32,598 nucleotides of DNA from a bacterium (lineage in GTDB: Bacteria > Patescibacteriota > Minisyncoccia > JACQLN01). Shown in pieces: positions 1 to 5,700 of the stretch. Location of the stretch: assembly GCA_030697795.1 (NCBI GenBank), contig JAUYOV010000015.1:1-32598 (forward strand), given 5' to 3'. A program made the position numbers and the translations under genes. How positions within the stretch are numbered: position 1 is the stretch's first letter; every line of letters begins with the position of its first letter. The notes under the pieces are model-generated. The model made no database searches and was not told the DNA's origin. It was given only the letters and a program-made list of their open reading frames with translations.

Positions 1-403
1 TTAAAGTTACTAAAAGCAACGGCCATAAAATAATATTTTTGCGCCAAACAAATCTGCCCGAAGCCACAGTTTTACCTATCCAAGAAACTAAACCAACTAA
101 AGCCAAAGTAGAGAGTAAAAACTGCTTTGGCAAATTTATAACATCGGAAGAACTAAAAAATATAAGCGGAGTTAAAAATATGGCCGCATAAACAGAAATT
201 TTTGCCATAAAATCAAAAAACATTTCACCTCCGCTTTTTTTGTGCGGATCGGCTTCTATCATCATAAGAGGTGGCATCGGTGGCGGAACTCCCATAGGTC
301 CTATAGATGTCATTGTCTCTCTTTCAGACACAGATACTTGAGCTAATATAGCTTGAGTCTTTTTTTCTTCCAACTCTTTTAAAATATTTTGCGGTATTTC
401 CAT
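1..403 (-). CDS. O-antigen ligase-like membrane protein, N-terminal part (cut by window edge)
   Basis: An open frame runs from ATG at 403 to the window edge with no stop (134 codons). It begins MEIPQNILKELEEKKTQAIL, continues with a Pro/Met-rich cytoplasmic stretch (GPMGVPPPMPPLMM), then has two hydrophobic helices separated by a short loop (ISVYAAIFLTPLIFFSS and FLLSTLALVGLVSWIG). The helix-DVINLPKQFLL-helix pattern is how many CPR O-antigen ligase/polymerase-like proteins with C-terminal TPRs begin; that assignment is from memory of the family and the diagnostic part lies outside the window. If right, it acts in the membrane in polymerising or attaching surface glycan. No clear Shine-Dalgarno sequence precedes the ATG. 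A TATCCGATA palindrome lies about 55 bases upstream. Confidence 0.6.
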   Translation of the reverse strand, partial: MEIPQNILKELEEKKTQAILAQVSVSERETMTSIGPMGVPPPMPPLMMIEADPHKKSGGEMFFDFMAKISVYAAIFLTPLIFFSSSDVINLPKQFLLSTLALVGLVSWIGKTVASGRFVWRKNIILWPLLLVTL

Positions 404-456
404 TGTTTTTAAATTAAATTATTTGACAATTAACTAATGTTTTTGCTATTAACCAC

Positions 457-487
457 TATATCCGATATATCCGATATATATCGGATA
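457..487. promoter_or_regulatory. Nested TATCCGATA palindrome, operator-like
   Basis: Two direct copies of TATCCGATA are followed by the inverse TATCGGATA. A similar inverted pair, ATCCGATA-tctc-TATCGGAT, lies at 9526-9545, upstream of the giant surface protein. Both sit 55-60 bases ahead of a minus-strand start codon, which suggests a shared operator. The HTH at the N-terminus of the surface protein, or the HTH protein at 9906, could be the binder; that is inference. Confidence 0.4.
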
Positions 488-662
488 CTATCATTTAAGT
501 AATCTTAACACTAAATAACACTAAATAAAAAATACAATATTGTGGATTAAATTTTATTTTATAAAAACACGCGTCAATGGTTTTATGTCGCACAATGGCG
601 CGTAGTTGTGGAGAACCAGTGTTCTTTGGGGAAACTCCAACAAGGCCAGACCTTTAAACTAT

Positions 663-691
663 ATAAGTCCTATAAGACCTATAGGACTTAT
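663..691. repeat. ATAAGTCCTAT hairpin repeat
   Basis: The 11-base arms ATAAGTCCTAT and ATAGGACTTAT flank AAGACCT. Related TATAGGACC and CATAAGTCTTATAGG segments occur at 14473-14505 in the rplJ leader, so this is a dispersed repeat family. Confidence 0.5.
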
Positions 692-764
692 GAAAGATTC
701 TACGGGTTTGTTAAAACTTCAAAACCTTTATAATTATTAGTAACAAATTAATAGAAACTAATAT

Positions 765-787
765 AAAGATTATAAAACATTGATATA
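765..787. repeat. 23-base direct repeat, left copy
   Basis: The 23 bases beginning AAAGATTATAAAACATT and ending GATATA recur exactly at 9800-9822. The two copies bracket the small-membrane-protein cassettes, the first tRNA-like element and the surface-protein gene. Confidence 0.55.
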
Positions 788-817
788 CGAGCTGATGCGA
801 GAGTTAATAGCCACTTT

Positions 818-861
818 AAGGCCAGACCTTAGTAAGTCCACCAAAGAAAAGGTCTGGCCTT
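818..861. repeat. AAGGTCNGRCCTT-family hairpin
   Basis: AAGGCCAGACCTT and AAGGTCTGGCCTT form 13-base complementary arms around AGTAAGTCCACCAAAGA. Other copies are at 2725-2768, 8974-9011 (inside the surface-protein gene) and 11342-11377. Confidence 0.55.
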
Positions 862-913
862 GGGGAACTAAAATTTAAGGTGTAGGAGTTTTGGCAAATA
901 TAGAGTTTCTTAA

Positions 914-942
914 TTGACTTGTTAAATTTCTTATAAGATAAT
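914..942 (+). promoter_or_regulatory. Promoter of small-membrane cassette 1
   Basis: TTGACT (914-919) and GATAAT (937-942) are 17 bases apart. The ATG at 953 is 10 bases past the -10 box, so the expected mRNA has almost no leader. Confidence 0.5.
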
Positions 943-952
943 TAGAAAAGTT

Positions 953-1144
953 ATGAATTTAAACAAGGACCAAATTTCCACTCTAGCAGATTATTTTTCT
1001 GACGTATCAAAAATACTAGTAGGTTCAATTGTGATAGCATATTTTGTGCCTACTGAACCTGCTGTGGTAAATGAATGGACACTGCTTGGAGGCTTAACCA
1101 CAGCGATAGTTTTTTTATTCATCGGAATAATTTTAAATAAATAA
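953..1144 (+). CDS. Two-helix small membrane protein, cassette 1
   Basis: This 63-residue protein has a short amphipathic N-terminus (MNLNKDQISTLADYFSDVSK), a helix (ILVGSIVIAYFV), a loop (PTEPAVVNEW) and a second helix (LLGGLTTAIVFLFIGIIL). It matches the proteins at 1583 and 2041 in size, topology and the opening pattern [K/S/D]xxQ[L/I]xxLx[D/E]xLxx[L/V]. I do not recognise a named family; it is vaguely like DUF6722-type small proteins, which is a guess. It is the first gene of a three-gene cassette with its own promoter. No Shine-Dalgarno sequence is visible, and initiation is probably leaderless. It may act as a small inner-membrane component together with the two following peptides, but no function can be read from the sequence. 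Confidence 0.7.
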   Translation: MNLNKDQISTLADYFSDVSKILVGSIVIAYFVPTEPAVVNEWTLLGGLTTAIVFLFIGIILNK

Positions 1145-1149
1145 ATTAT

Positions 1150-1236
1150 ATGATTATAAATCCGCTTCTACTTGCATATCTAATTATAGGCTTATTCGGC
1201 ACCATAGTTTTTATCTGGGCCATTCGGCATAAATAA
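1150..1236 (+). CDS. Single-helix membrane peptide a, cassette 1 (28 aa)
   Basis: ATG at 1150 opens MIINPLLLAYLIIGLFGTI, followed by VFIWAIRHK and a stop. It is one membrane helix with a basic C-terminus (RHK), so an N-out/C-in orientation is likely. It starts six bases after the stop of the 63-residue gene. Peptides of the same size and topology occupy the same slot in cassettes 2 and 3, which is the main reason to call such a short frame a gene. Function is unknown. Confidence 0.5.
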   Translation: MIINPLLLAYLIIGLFGTIVFIWAIRHK

Positions 1237-1237
1237 A

Positions 1238-1324
1238 ATGAGCTCTAATATATTTAATATATTTGCCCTAGTCGCCTTGCTAATTATGCTTGGTATCGTT
1301 TTATTTTACCGCCCTCGTAAATAG
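1238..1324 (+). CDS. Single-helix membrane peptide b, cassette 1 (28 aa)
   Basis: ATG at 1238, two bases after the previous stop, opens MSSNIFNIFALVALLIMLGI, followed by VLFYRPRK. It is one hydrophobic helix with a strongly basic end (RPRK). The tight spacing suggests translational coupling with peptide a. The equivalent peptides at 1869 (HATWGNKK end) and 2334 (RLIKKSR end) have the same plan. A perfect terminator hairpin follows at 1387-1414. Function is unknown. Confidence 0.5.
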   Translation: MSSNIFNIFALVALLIMLGIVLFYRPRK

Positions 1325-1386
1325 CCCCACCATACTGATATACTTAATACTAAGTCCTGCTTTGAATACTAGGCTAGAGCTTGGCC

Positions 1387-1414
1387 AAAAAACCGCCCGC
1401 AAGGGCGGTTTTTT
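1387..1414 (+). terminator. Rho-independent terminator of cassette 1
   Basis: AAAAAACCGCCC and GGGCGGTTTTTT form a perfect 12-base stem around GCAA, ending in a T run. The right arm and the following TTGGTGGCTTAAATTTTCAA recur at 1956-1984 after cassette 2, where the left arm is missing. Confidence 0.85.
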
Positions 1415-1440
1415 GGTGGCTTAAATTTTCAAGGTCTGAC
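1406..1440 (+). repeat. Cassette-end direct repeat, copy 1 (copy 2 at 1956-1990)
   Basis: GCGGTTTTTTGGTGGCTTAA and the following ATTTTCAA are repeated after cassette 2 with few changes. The repeat marks the boundary of a tandemly duplicated module. The terminator's left arm is lost at the second site, so cassette 2 may read through into cassette 3. Confidence 0.6.
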
Positions 1441-1456
1441 CTTGGGGAATTAAAAT

Positions 1457-1528
1457 TTAAGGCGCTAGAGTTTCTGAAGGTGCGGGCTCTTCAGTAACGG
1501 GAGAAATAGGTTCGTATTTATATTCGTA
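1457..1528 (-). pseudogene. Remnant of a surface-protein C-terminal tail
   Basis: On the minus strand this reads YEYKYEPISPVTEEP followed by APSETLAP and TAA, with a TGA just upstream. The last codons match the end of the giant surface protein (PVEPVPSETPAP and stop at 2800) almost base for base (about 27 of 30). It is a leftover 3' end of a second copy of that gene, and it lies between small-membrane cassettes 1 and 2. A weaker match is seen at about 872-895. Confidence 0.6.
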
Positions 1529-1549
1529 TCATTCACATTCATTTATATA

Positions 1550-1576
1550 TTGGCATATTACTAACTATGCTAAAAT
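1550..1576 (+). promoter_or_regulatory. Probable promoter of cassette 2
   Basis: TTGGCA (1550-1555) and TAAAAT (1571-1576) are 15 bases apart; an alternative -10 is TATGCT (1566-1571). The ATG at 1583 falls where transcription would begin, again suggesting a leaderless message. Confidence 0.35.
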
Positions 1577-1582
1577 GTGATT

Positions 1583-1774
1583 ATGCTTTCTGACTCACAA
1601 CTAAAACCGCTGGCTGAAACATTATCAAATTTAGGGATTGCTTTTTTGATTTCTCTAGTCTTGCCTTCGCTAACTATAGAGAGCTTTAACTTAAACTTAT
1701 CTTTTGTTGGTCTACTATTTTCCTTTGTTAGTTGGTTTGTTAGCCTATTAATAATTAAGAATATTAAATTATGA
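1583..1774 (+). CDS. Two-helix small membrane protein, cassette 2
   Basis: It begins MLSDSQLKPLAETLSNLGIA, followed by a helix (FLISLVLPSL), a polar loop (TIESFNLNLS) and a second helix (FVGLLFSFVSWFVSLLII), and ends KNIKL; 63 residues. A GTG two codons upstream (1577) would extend it, but the ATG at 1583 aligns with MLDKSQLKTLSEFL of cassette 3, so I use it. It is paralogous to the proteins at 953 and 2041. Its TGA overlaps the ATG of the next peptide (ATGA at 1771-1774), a sign of translational coupling. Function is unknown. Confidence 0.7.
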   Translation: MLSDSQLKPLAETLSNLGIAFLISLVLPSLTIESFNLNLSFVGLLFSFVSWFVSLLIIKNIKL

Positions 1775-1872
1775 ACATTATAGAAGGATTACAATATCTA
1801 TATCTAACTGGCGCTGTATTTCTTTTGATAGTGGCCATTTTAGTTTACAACACGTTAAAAAATAAAAAATGA
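1771..1872 (+). CDS. Single-helix membrane peptide a, cassette 2 (33 aa)
   Basis: It starts in an ATGA overlap with the stop of the preceding gene and reads MNIIEGLQYLYLTGAVFLLI, then VAILVYNTLKNKK. There is one membrane helix and a lysine-rich end. Its own stop overlaps the next ATG (ATGA at 1869-1872). The chain of overlaps makes co-translation of the three frames likely. It is too short for homology by eye; the call rests on the repeated cassette layout. Confidence 0.55.
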   Translation: MNIIEGLQYLYLTGAVFLLIVAILVYNTLKNKK

Positions 1873-1958
1873 ATAATATAATATTTTATCTCACTATGGT
1901 TATAATTCTCTTAGCCTTAGGCATCGTGCTCCATGCCACGTGGGGAAATAAAAAATAG
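1869..1958 (+). CDS. Single-helix membrane peptide b, cassette 2 (29 aa)
   Basis: It reads MNNIIFYLTMVIILLALGIV, then LHATWGNKK. One hydrophobic helix is followed by a short polar, basic end. It occupies the third position of the cassette, as do the peptides at 1238 and 2334. Immediately after the stop comes half of a terminator (CGGTTTTTTGG) without its partner arm. Confidence 0.5.
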   Translation: MNNIIFYLTMVIILLALGIVLHATWGNKK

Positions 1959-2004
1959 CGGTTTTTTGGTGGCTTAAATTTTCAAAATCTGACTTTTTTG
2001 TCAC

Positions 2005-2032
2005 TTGACGCTGGTTGGCCGATTGTTATAAT
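2005..2032 (+). promoter_or_regulatory. Promoter of cassette 3
   Basis: TTGACG (2005-2010) and a perfect TATAAT (2027-2032) are separated by 16 bases. The ATG at 2041 is eight bases past the -10 box, so the message would start at or next to the start codon. Confidence 0.65.
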
Positions 2033-2040
2033 CATAATCA

Positions 2041-2238
2041 ATGCTGGATAAATCCCAATTAAAAACACTGTCCGAATTTCTTGTTAATTTAGCGACCGCA
2101 TGGCTTATAGCAGTCGTGGTTGTGCCGTCATTAACTATTACAGCTTTTTCCGTTGTGAATTTTTTAGAAATAATTAAAGGATTGGTCTTCGGCTTATCAT
2201 CGTTGTTTTTTGCCGTATATTTATCAAAAGAAAAATGA
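2041..2238 (+). CDS. Two-helix small membrane protein, cassette 3
   Basis: The protein has 65 residues and begins MLDKSQLKTLSEFLVNLATA. Helix one (WLIAVVVVPSLTI), a short loop and helix two (IIKGLVFGLSSLFFAVYL) follow, ending SKEK. It is the closest paralogue of the cassette 2 protein (MLSDSQLKPLAETLSNLG). The N-terminal stretch could lie along the membrane surface. It has its own strong promoter and no visible Shine-Dalgarno sequence. Its stop overlaps the next ATG by ATGA. Function is unknown. Confidence 0.7.
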   Translation: MLDKSQLKTLSEFLVNLATAWLIAVVVVPSLTITAFSVVNFLEIIKGLVFGLSSLFFAVYLSKEK

Positions 2239-2330
2239 GCGACATTTTAACTTATTACAATTTGGCTGGAATTATTACAATGCTTTTGCTTATTGCTATT
2301 GCAATTATAATTTCTAAACCAAAAAAATAA
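2235..2330 (+). CDS. Single-helix membrane peptide a, cassette 3 (31 aa)
   Basis: From the overlapping ATG at 2235 it reads MSDILTYYNLAGIITMLLLI, then AIAIIISKPKK. One helix is followed by a basic SKPKK end. It is coupled to the 65-residue gene by ATGA and followed three bases later by the ATG of the next peptide. Its counterparts are at 1150 and 1771. Confidence 0.55.
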   Translation: MSDILTYYNLAGIITMLLLIAIAIIISKPKK

Positions 2331-2333
2331 TTT

Positions 2334-2438
2334 ATGAGTACCTCAATTGCCGGTATAATTAACAGCTCTTGGACTTTTGTTATTCTGATAGGAGTATTTG
2401 CCTTTCTGGTGTTTCGTCTCATTAAAAAATCCCGCTAA
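2334..2438 (+). CDS. Single-helix membrane peptide b, cassette 3 (34 aa)
   Basis: It reads MSTSIAGIINSSWTFVILIG, then VFAFLVFRLIKKSR. A short polar N-terminus leads into one membrane helix and a strongly basic end. It is the last gene of cassette 3. The promoter of the first tRNA-like RNA begins about 10-30 bases downstream, and no terminator is obvious between them. A minus-strand frame of 67 codons across 2343-2546 overlaps this gene and the RNA and looks accidental. Confidence 0.5.
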   Translation: MSTSIAGIINSSWTFVILIGVFAFLVFRLIKKSR

Positions 2439-2482
2439 TCCCAAACCTTTGGGAAATTTATTGCCATGATATAATAAAAGCC

Positions 2483-2554
2483 GGGCCGGTGGCGTAGTGC
2501 GAATCCAGACTTGGTATTCTGGACTTCGAGGGTGCAAATCCCTCAACCGGCCCT
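2483..2554 (+). ncRNA. tRNA-like RNA 1 (eight-base anticodon loop, reduced D-arm)
   Basis: The acceptor-like stem GGGCCGG/CCGGCCC (2483-2489 with 2547-2553) can extend by one pair (T2490-A2546). The T-arm is GAGGG-TGCAAAT-CCCTC (2528-2544) and the variable region is five bases. The anticodon arm is TCCAGA-CTTGGTAT-TCTGGA (2504-2523), with eight loop bases where seven are normal. Only about 14 bases lie between acceptor stem and anticodon stem, with no proper D-stem, and two extra bases follow the T-stem. CCA is not encoded. TATAAT at 2470-2475 is a likely -10 box. The triplet at the decoding position would be GGT or TGG, but decoding is doubtful. It shares its plan and CTTNNNAT loop with the RNA at 10909. 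The anticodon arm is exactly complementary to the small RNA at 2614. Confidence 0.6.
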
Positions 2555-2579
2555 CCGGGAAAAACTATCTACAATGTGC

Positions 2580-2607
2580 TTGACATGACTTTGGCATCTG
2601 CTACAAT
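2580..2607 (+). promoter_or_regulatory. Promoter of antisense small RNA 1
   Basis: A consensus TTGACA (2580-2585) and TACAAT (2602-2607) are 16 bases apart. Transcription would begin at about 2613-2615, exactly at the start of the segment complementary to the tRNA-like RNA. The same arrangement with the same spacing is found at 11007-11034. Confidence 0.7.
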
Positions 2608-2613
2608 AAGGCT

Positions 2614-2680
2614 AATACCAAGTCTGGATTCTCGTCCTATGCTGAAGTTCCGCCATTAACCGCGTTAGACGCGGTTTTTT
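2614..2680 (+). ncRNA. Small RNA 1, antisense to the anticodon arm of tRNA-like RNA 1
   Basis: The predicted transcript is about 67 bases. Its first 18 bases, AATACCAAGTCTGGATTC (2614-2631), are the exact reverse complement of 2501-2518 in the tRNA-like RNA and cover the anticodon loop and 5' stem. After a linker comes GCCATTAACCGCG-TTAG-ACGCGG and a T run: an intrinsic terminator with stem ACCGCG/CGCGGT (2659-2675). The core (GGATTCT, CCATTAACCGCGTNNNACGCGGTTTTTTGG) is shared with the RNA at 11041, whereas the 5' part differs and matches its own tRNA-like partner. It could block, mark for cleavage, or refold the tRNA-like RNA; which of these is unknown. Confidence 0.65.
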
Positions 2681-2724
2681 GGTTGTTTAAAATCCTTTAA
2701 TTTAAGGTTTGGCCTTGGGAATTT

Positions 2725-2768
2725 AAGGTCGGACATTGTTAAGTCCGACAAGGAAAAGGTCCGACCTT
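2725..2768. repeat. AAGGTCGG-family hairpin
   Basis: AAGGTCGGACATT and AAGGTCCGACCTT flank a GTTAAGTCCGACAAGGAA-type middle. It lies just past the 3' end of the surface-protein gene and may be its transcription end region. It belongs to the same family as 818-861, 8974-9011 and 11342-11377. Confidence 0.5.
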
Positions 2769-2799
2769 GGGATTCATCCTGATTCTTGGAATTTTAAAA

Positions 2800-5700
2800 T
2801 TAAGGCGCTGGAGTTTCTGAAGGTACGGGCTCGACCGGAGCTTCTTCCGTTGGTGCAATTTCTTCTGCGGGCACAAGTGGAATTTCCTCGGTGGGTGGAG
2901 TTACTGATTCAACGGGAGCAATGGGCTGTGCCGCGTTTGACGCGGGTTCTGTTGTAATTGCAGATGGTTCAACGGGAGCAGAAGGGGTTTCTGATGGTGT
3001 TTGATTATTGTTTGGAATTTGCTCGCCCTGCGAAGCCTTGGCGGAGTAGGGTATATTGGAATTTATTTCTTCCGAGCCAACTCGGCGAGCGACCACCATC
3101 CAGTCAAACGTGCCACCTTCGTCAAAAGCGTTTATTTCGCGCACCTCAAAACCAAACCTCGTTTTTTGGCTAACATACAATGGGCCATTTAAACGAGATG
3201 TTGGTGTAACAATAACTTTAATAACTTGCGTGTCGCTAATTATGCTTGTAAACGATTCATCAAATTTTATTTTGATTCCCGCAGGAGCTACACCTGTTTG
3301 TGCGTCAGCCGGCAACATAATCAACGTAGCCGATCCCGAAGCTATAACTTCGTCTCGGCTGGAAGTTACACCAAAAGTTTTAAAGTTAACCTCGGAATCT
3401 GTTTCGCTGTTTTTAATAAGCTTGGTTGTTTCGGCCAAAACCGCATTCGCCCATTCCCCCATTGCACTTGCTATAGAAGCCAACGTGCTCTTTGCAACTG
3501 TTATGATTTGTTTGAAAATTGAATCATTGGAGTTTGATTGTAAATTGGAAATTGAGAATTGAGAATTATTTGTAATTTGTGCTTTGATATTTGTAATTTC
3601 ATTCTTAATGTCATCTATCTGTACTTGCTGTGCCTTAACACCTGCAAGTATGAATGTAGATAGTTTGTATATATCTACTCCTTTACCAGATATAGCTAAG
3701 ACTTCGGAAGGCGCTTCTTCTGCAATCAAACCTAACCTATTGGAACATACAGAAGAAAGGTTTGATTGCCCTGAGCTTGCCGAAGGGCTACATTGTTCAT
3801 CTGTGTAATTGTATGTAGCTACTTTAATATCTTTAATCTTGTTTAGAATGTTTTGATCGTCTGTACTATCTAAGTACTCTATGTCTTTTTTAGATGTTCT
3901 AGTTGAAATGTTAACGAAGCTTGTAGCCGCTATATCCCCTATGACGGCTAGTTTGTAATTTGGAGTTGTACTGCCTATACCAACATTTCCATTGGCGTCA
4001 ATAGAAATAGAAGGCGTAGTGGTGGGAGCGGCAAATATATCTATGACGTTGGAAATGTTATTCAAACCAGAGATGATAGCCGGGACCAGCTGGGTATAGT
4101 CCACGCCCAAGTACCCATTCTCTGGATCCACAATACTTACTGCTTCGGGAAAGACATTCTGGACGTCTTGGGCAATGACACCAAGATTGATGTCCGACTC
4201 CCCGATCATATTGTATGAGACGGTACGCAGAGTTCCGAGCTTGGTTAAGGCGCCGGAGATTGGCGTCAGATTTTCCTTGAGCCGTTCGTCTGAAACATCA
4301 GTGATAGTACCCGTGTATTCAATGTCCCCAGTTACGTCTAATATCACACTCGCCGACGTCATCCCAATCCCGACGTTGCCGTTTCCTTGAATCCTGACCC
4401 TTTCTGACACTGTTCCAGTATCTCCTGTTGTAGAAAATCTTAAGTCGTGGCCTGCACCCCCAACATTGGTCATTTGAATACGTGCTTTTTCTACACTGCT
4501 TCCCCAAAATGAGAGATGCGCTCCCTCGCCTTCAGCCCCCGCAGTATTTTCTAGTCTTAGCGCCTCGTACGTTGCCCCACCACCATTTTTAGCAACATGA
4601 AGTAACGCCCCTGGTGCCGTCATCCCAATCCCGACGTTGCCGTCGTCTTTGACCGTAAACACAGTTGACCCATTATCTTGAAGTGTTAATAAATCTCCAG
4701 TGCCTGCTTGGTTAAGTAAAAAGGCTGGTGTTGTTGTGCTGAAGCTGACGGATAATCCACCACCTGGGGTTGTGGTGCCAATGCCGAAAAAACCACCAGG
4801 CAAAATACGGACTCTAGCTGCGCCACCTGTTATGTCGTAAAACTCTAAAGCATTGTCTGCTACTGCTCCGTTTGTACCCACTTGCCAATCTTGAACTGTG
4901 CCACTGCCTGTTGGGCTATTGAAATGAATGTTTGCGCTATTACCGTTTCCAGTAGTATTGATTCTAATAACTTGAGTTCCAGAACCTTTAATCACTAATT
5001 GGTTTGCAGGGTCTGCAATACCAATCCCCACATTTCCCCCAGTGGAATAAACTCCTGTACCTCCTGTTATAGATAGAAGCGAAGATGGACTACTTGTTCC
5101 AATTCCAGTATTCCCATCATTAACAAAGAAATCACTGCCTGATGCGCCTCGTACTTCTAATGTAGACGTGGCAATCAAGCTGGACATAGTTGATGTGGCT
5201 TGCACGTAAAGACCTCCTTTAAATAAACCATTACCTGCAACTTCTAATCTTTCTGTGGGTGTGGATGTAGCAATACCGAGTAAAGATCCGTCCCGCAGTA
5301 TGAGTCCCGTGATGCCATTATCCTGCAGTGTGAATATATCTCCCGCGCCTGCTTGGTTAAGCAAGAATGCTGGTGTGGTGGTGTTGGCATGTATTGAAAG
5401 AATTGCACCCGGACTGGTGGAGGCCTGTGAAGTATCATATATAGAAAGACGGCCATTAAGCGATGTCAGCGTAGTGGAGGCAAAGCCATAACCTAAATTA
5501 ATCTCTCCTCCAAAGATAGAGAGGTCGCCCACGGGAGCACCAGTGTAGCCAGTTCCGCCACCGCTGTAACCAATATATGTATTACCCGCGACTTCGAGCA
5601 GAACAGTGGGTGAAGTTCGGCCAATACCGACGTTGCCCAGAGTCAGTATAGAAGCCGAAGAGGAGGTGGCCATAAGCGTGCCGACTTTAGAGATGCCCTC

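Larger units (their letters stand above)
404..952. other. Intergenic region with regulatory palindromes and repeat hairpins
   Basis: I see no gene in these 549 bases. They hold a nested TATCCGATA palindrome (457-487), an ATAAGTCCTAT hairpin (663-691), a 23-base sequence that recurs at 9800 (765-787), and an AAGGTCTGGCCTT hairpin (818-861). At about 872-895 there is a weak match to the 3' end of the surface-protein gene. The promoter of the first small-membrane-protein cassette is at its right end. Confidence 0.6.

Noticed and set aside
2343-2546. 67-codon minus-strand frame
   Set aside because: It overlaps the last cassette peptide and the tRNA-like RNA, shows no domain and has an unlikely composition.
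2483-2554. Ordinary tRNA-Thr (GGT) or tRNA-Pro (TGG)
   Set aside because: There is no D-stem, the anticodon loop has eight bases, two extra bases follow the T-stem, and a dedicated antisense RNA follows. tRNA-Val at 10289 shows what a normal tRNA looks like here.
3056-3562. 168-codon plus-strand frame opposite the fibre gene
   Set aside because: It is antisense to a clearly coding region with domain structure and has no ribosome site. The same applies to the other plus-strand frames across 3000-9500 and to those opposite rpoB and rpoC.
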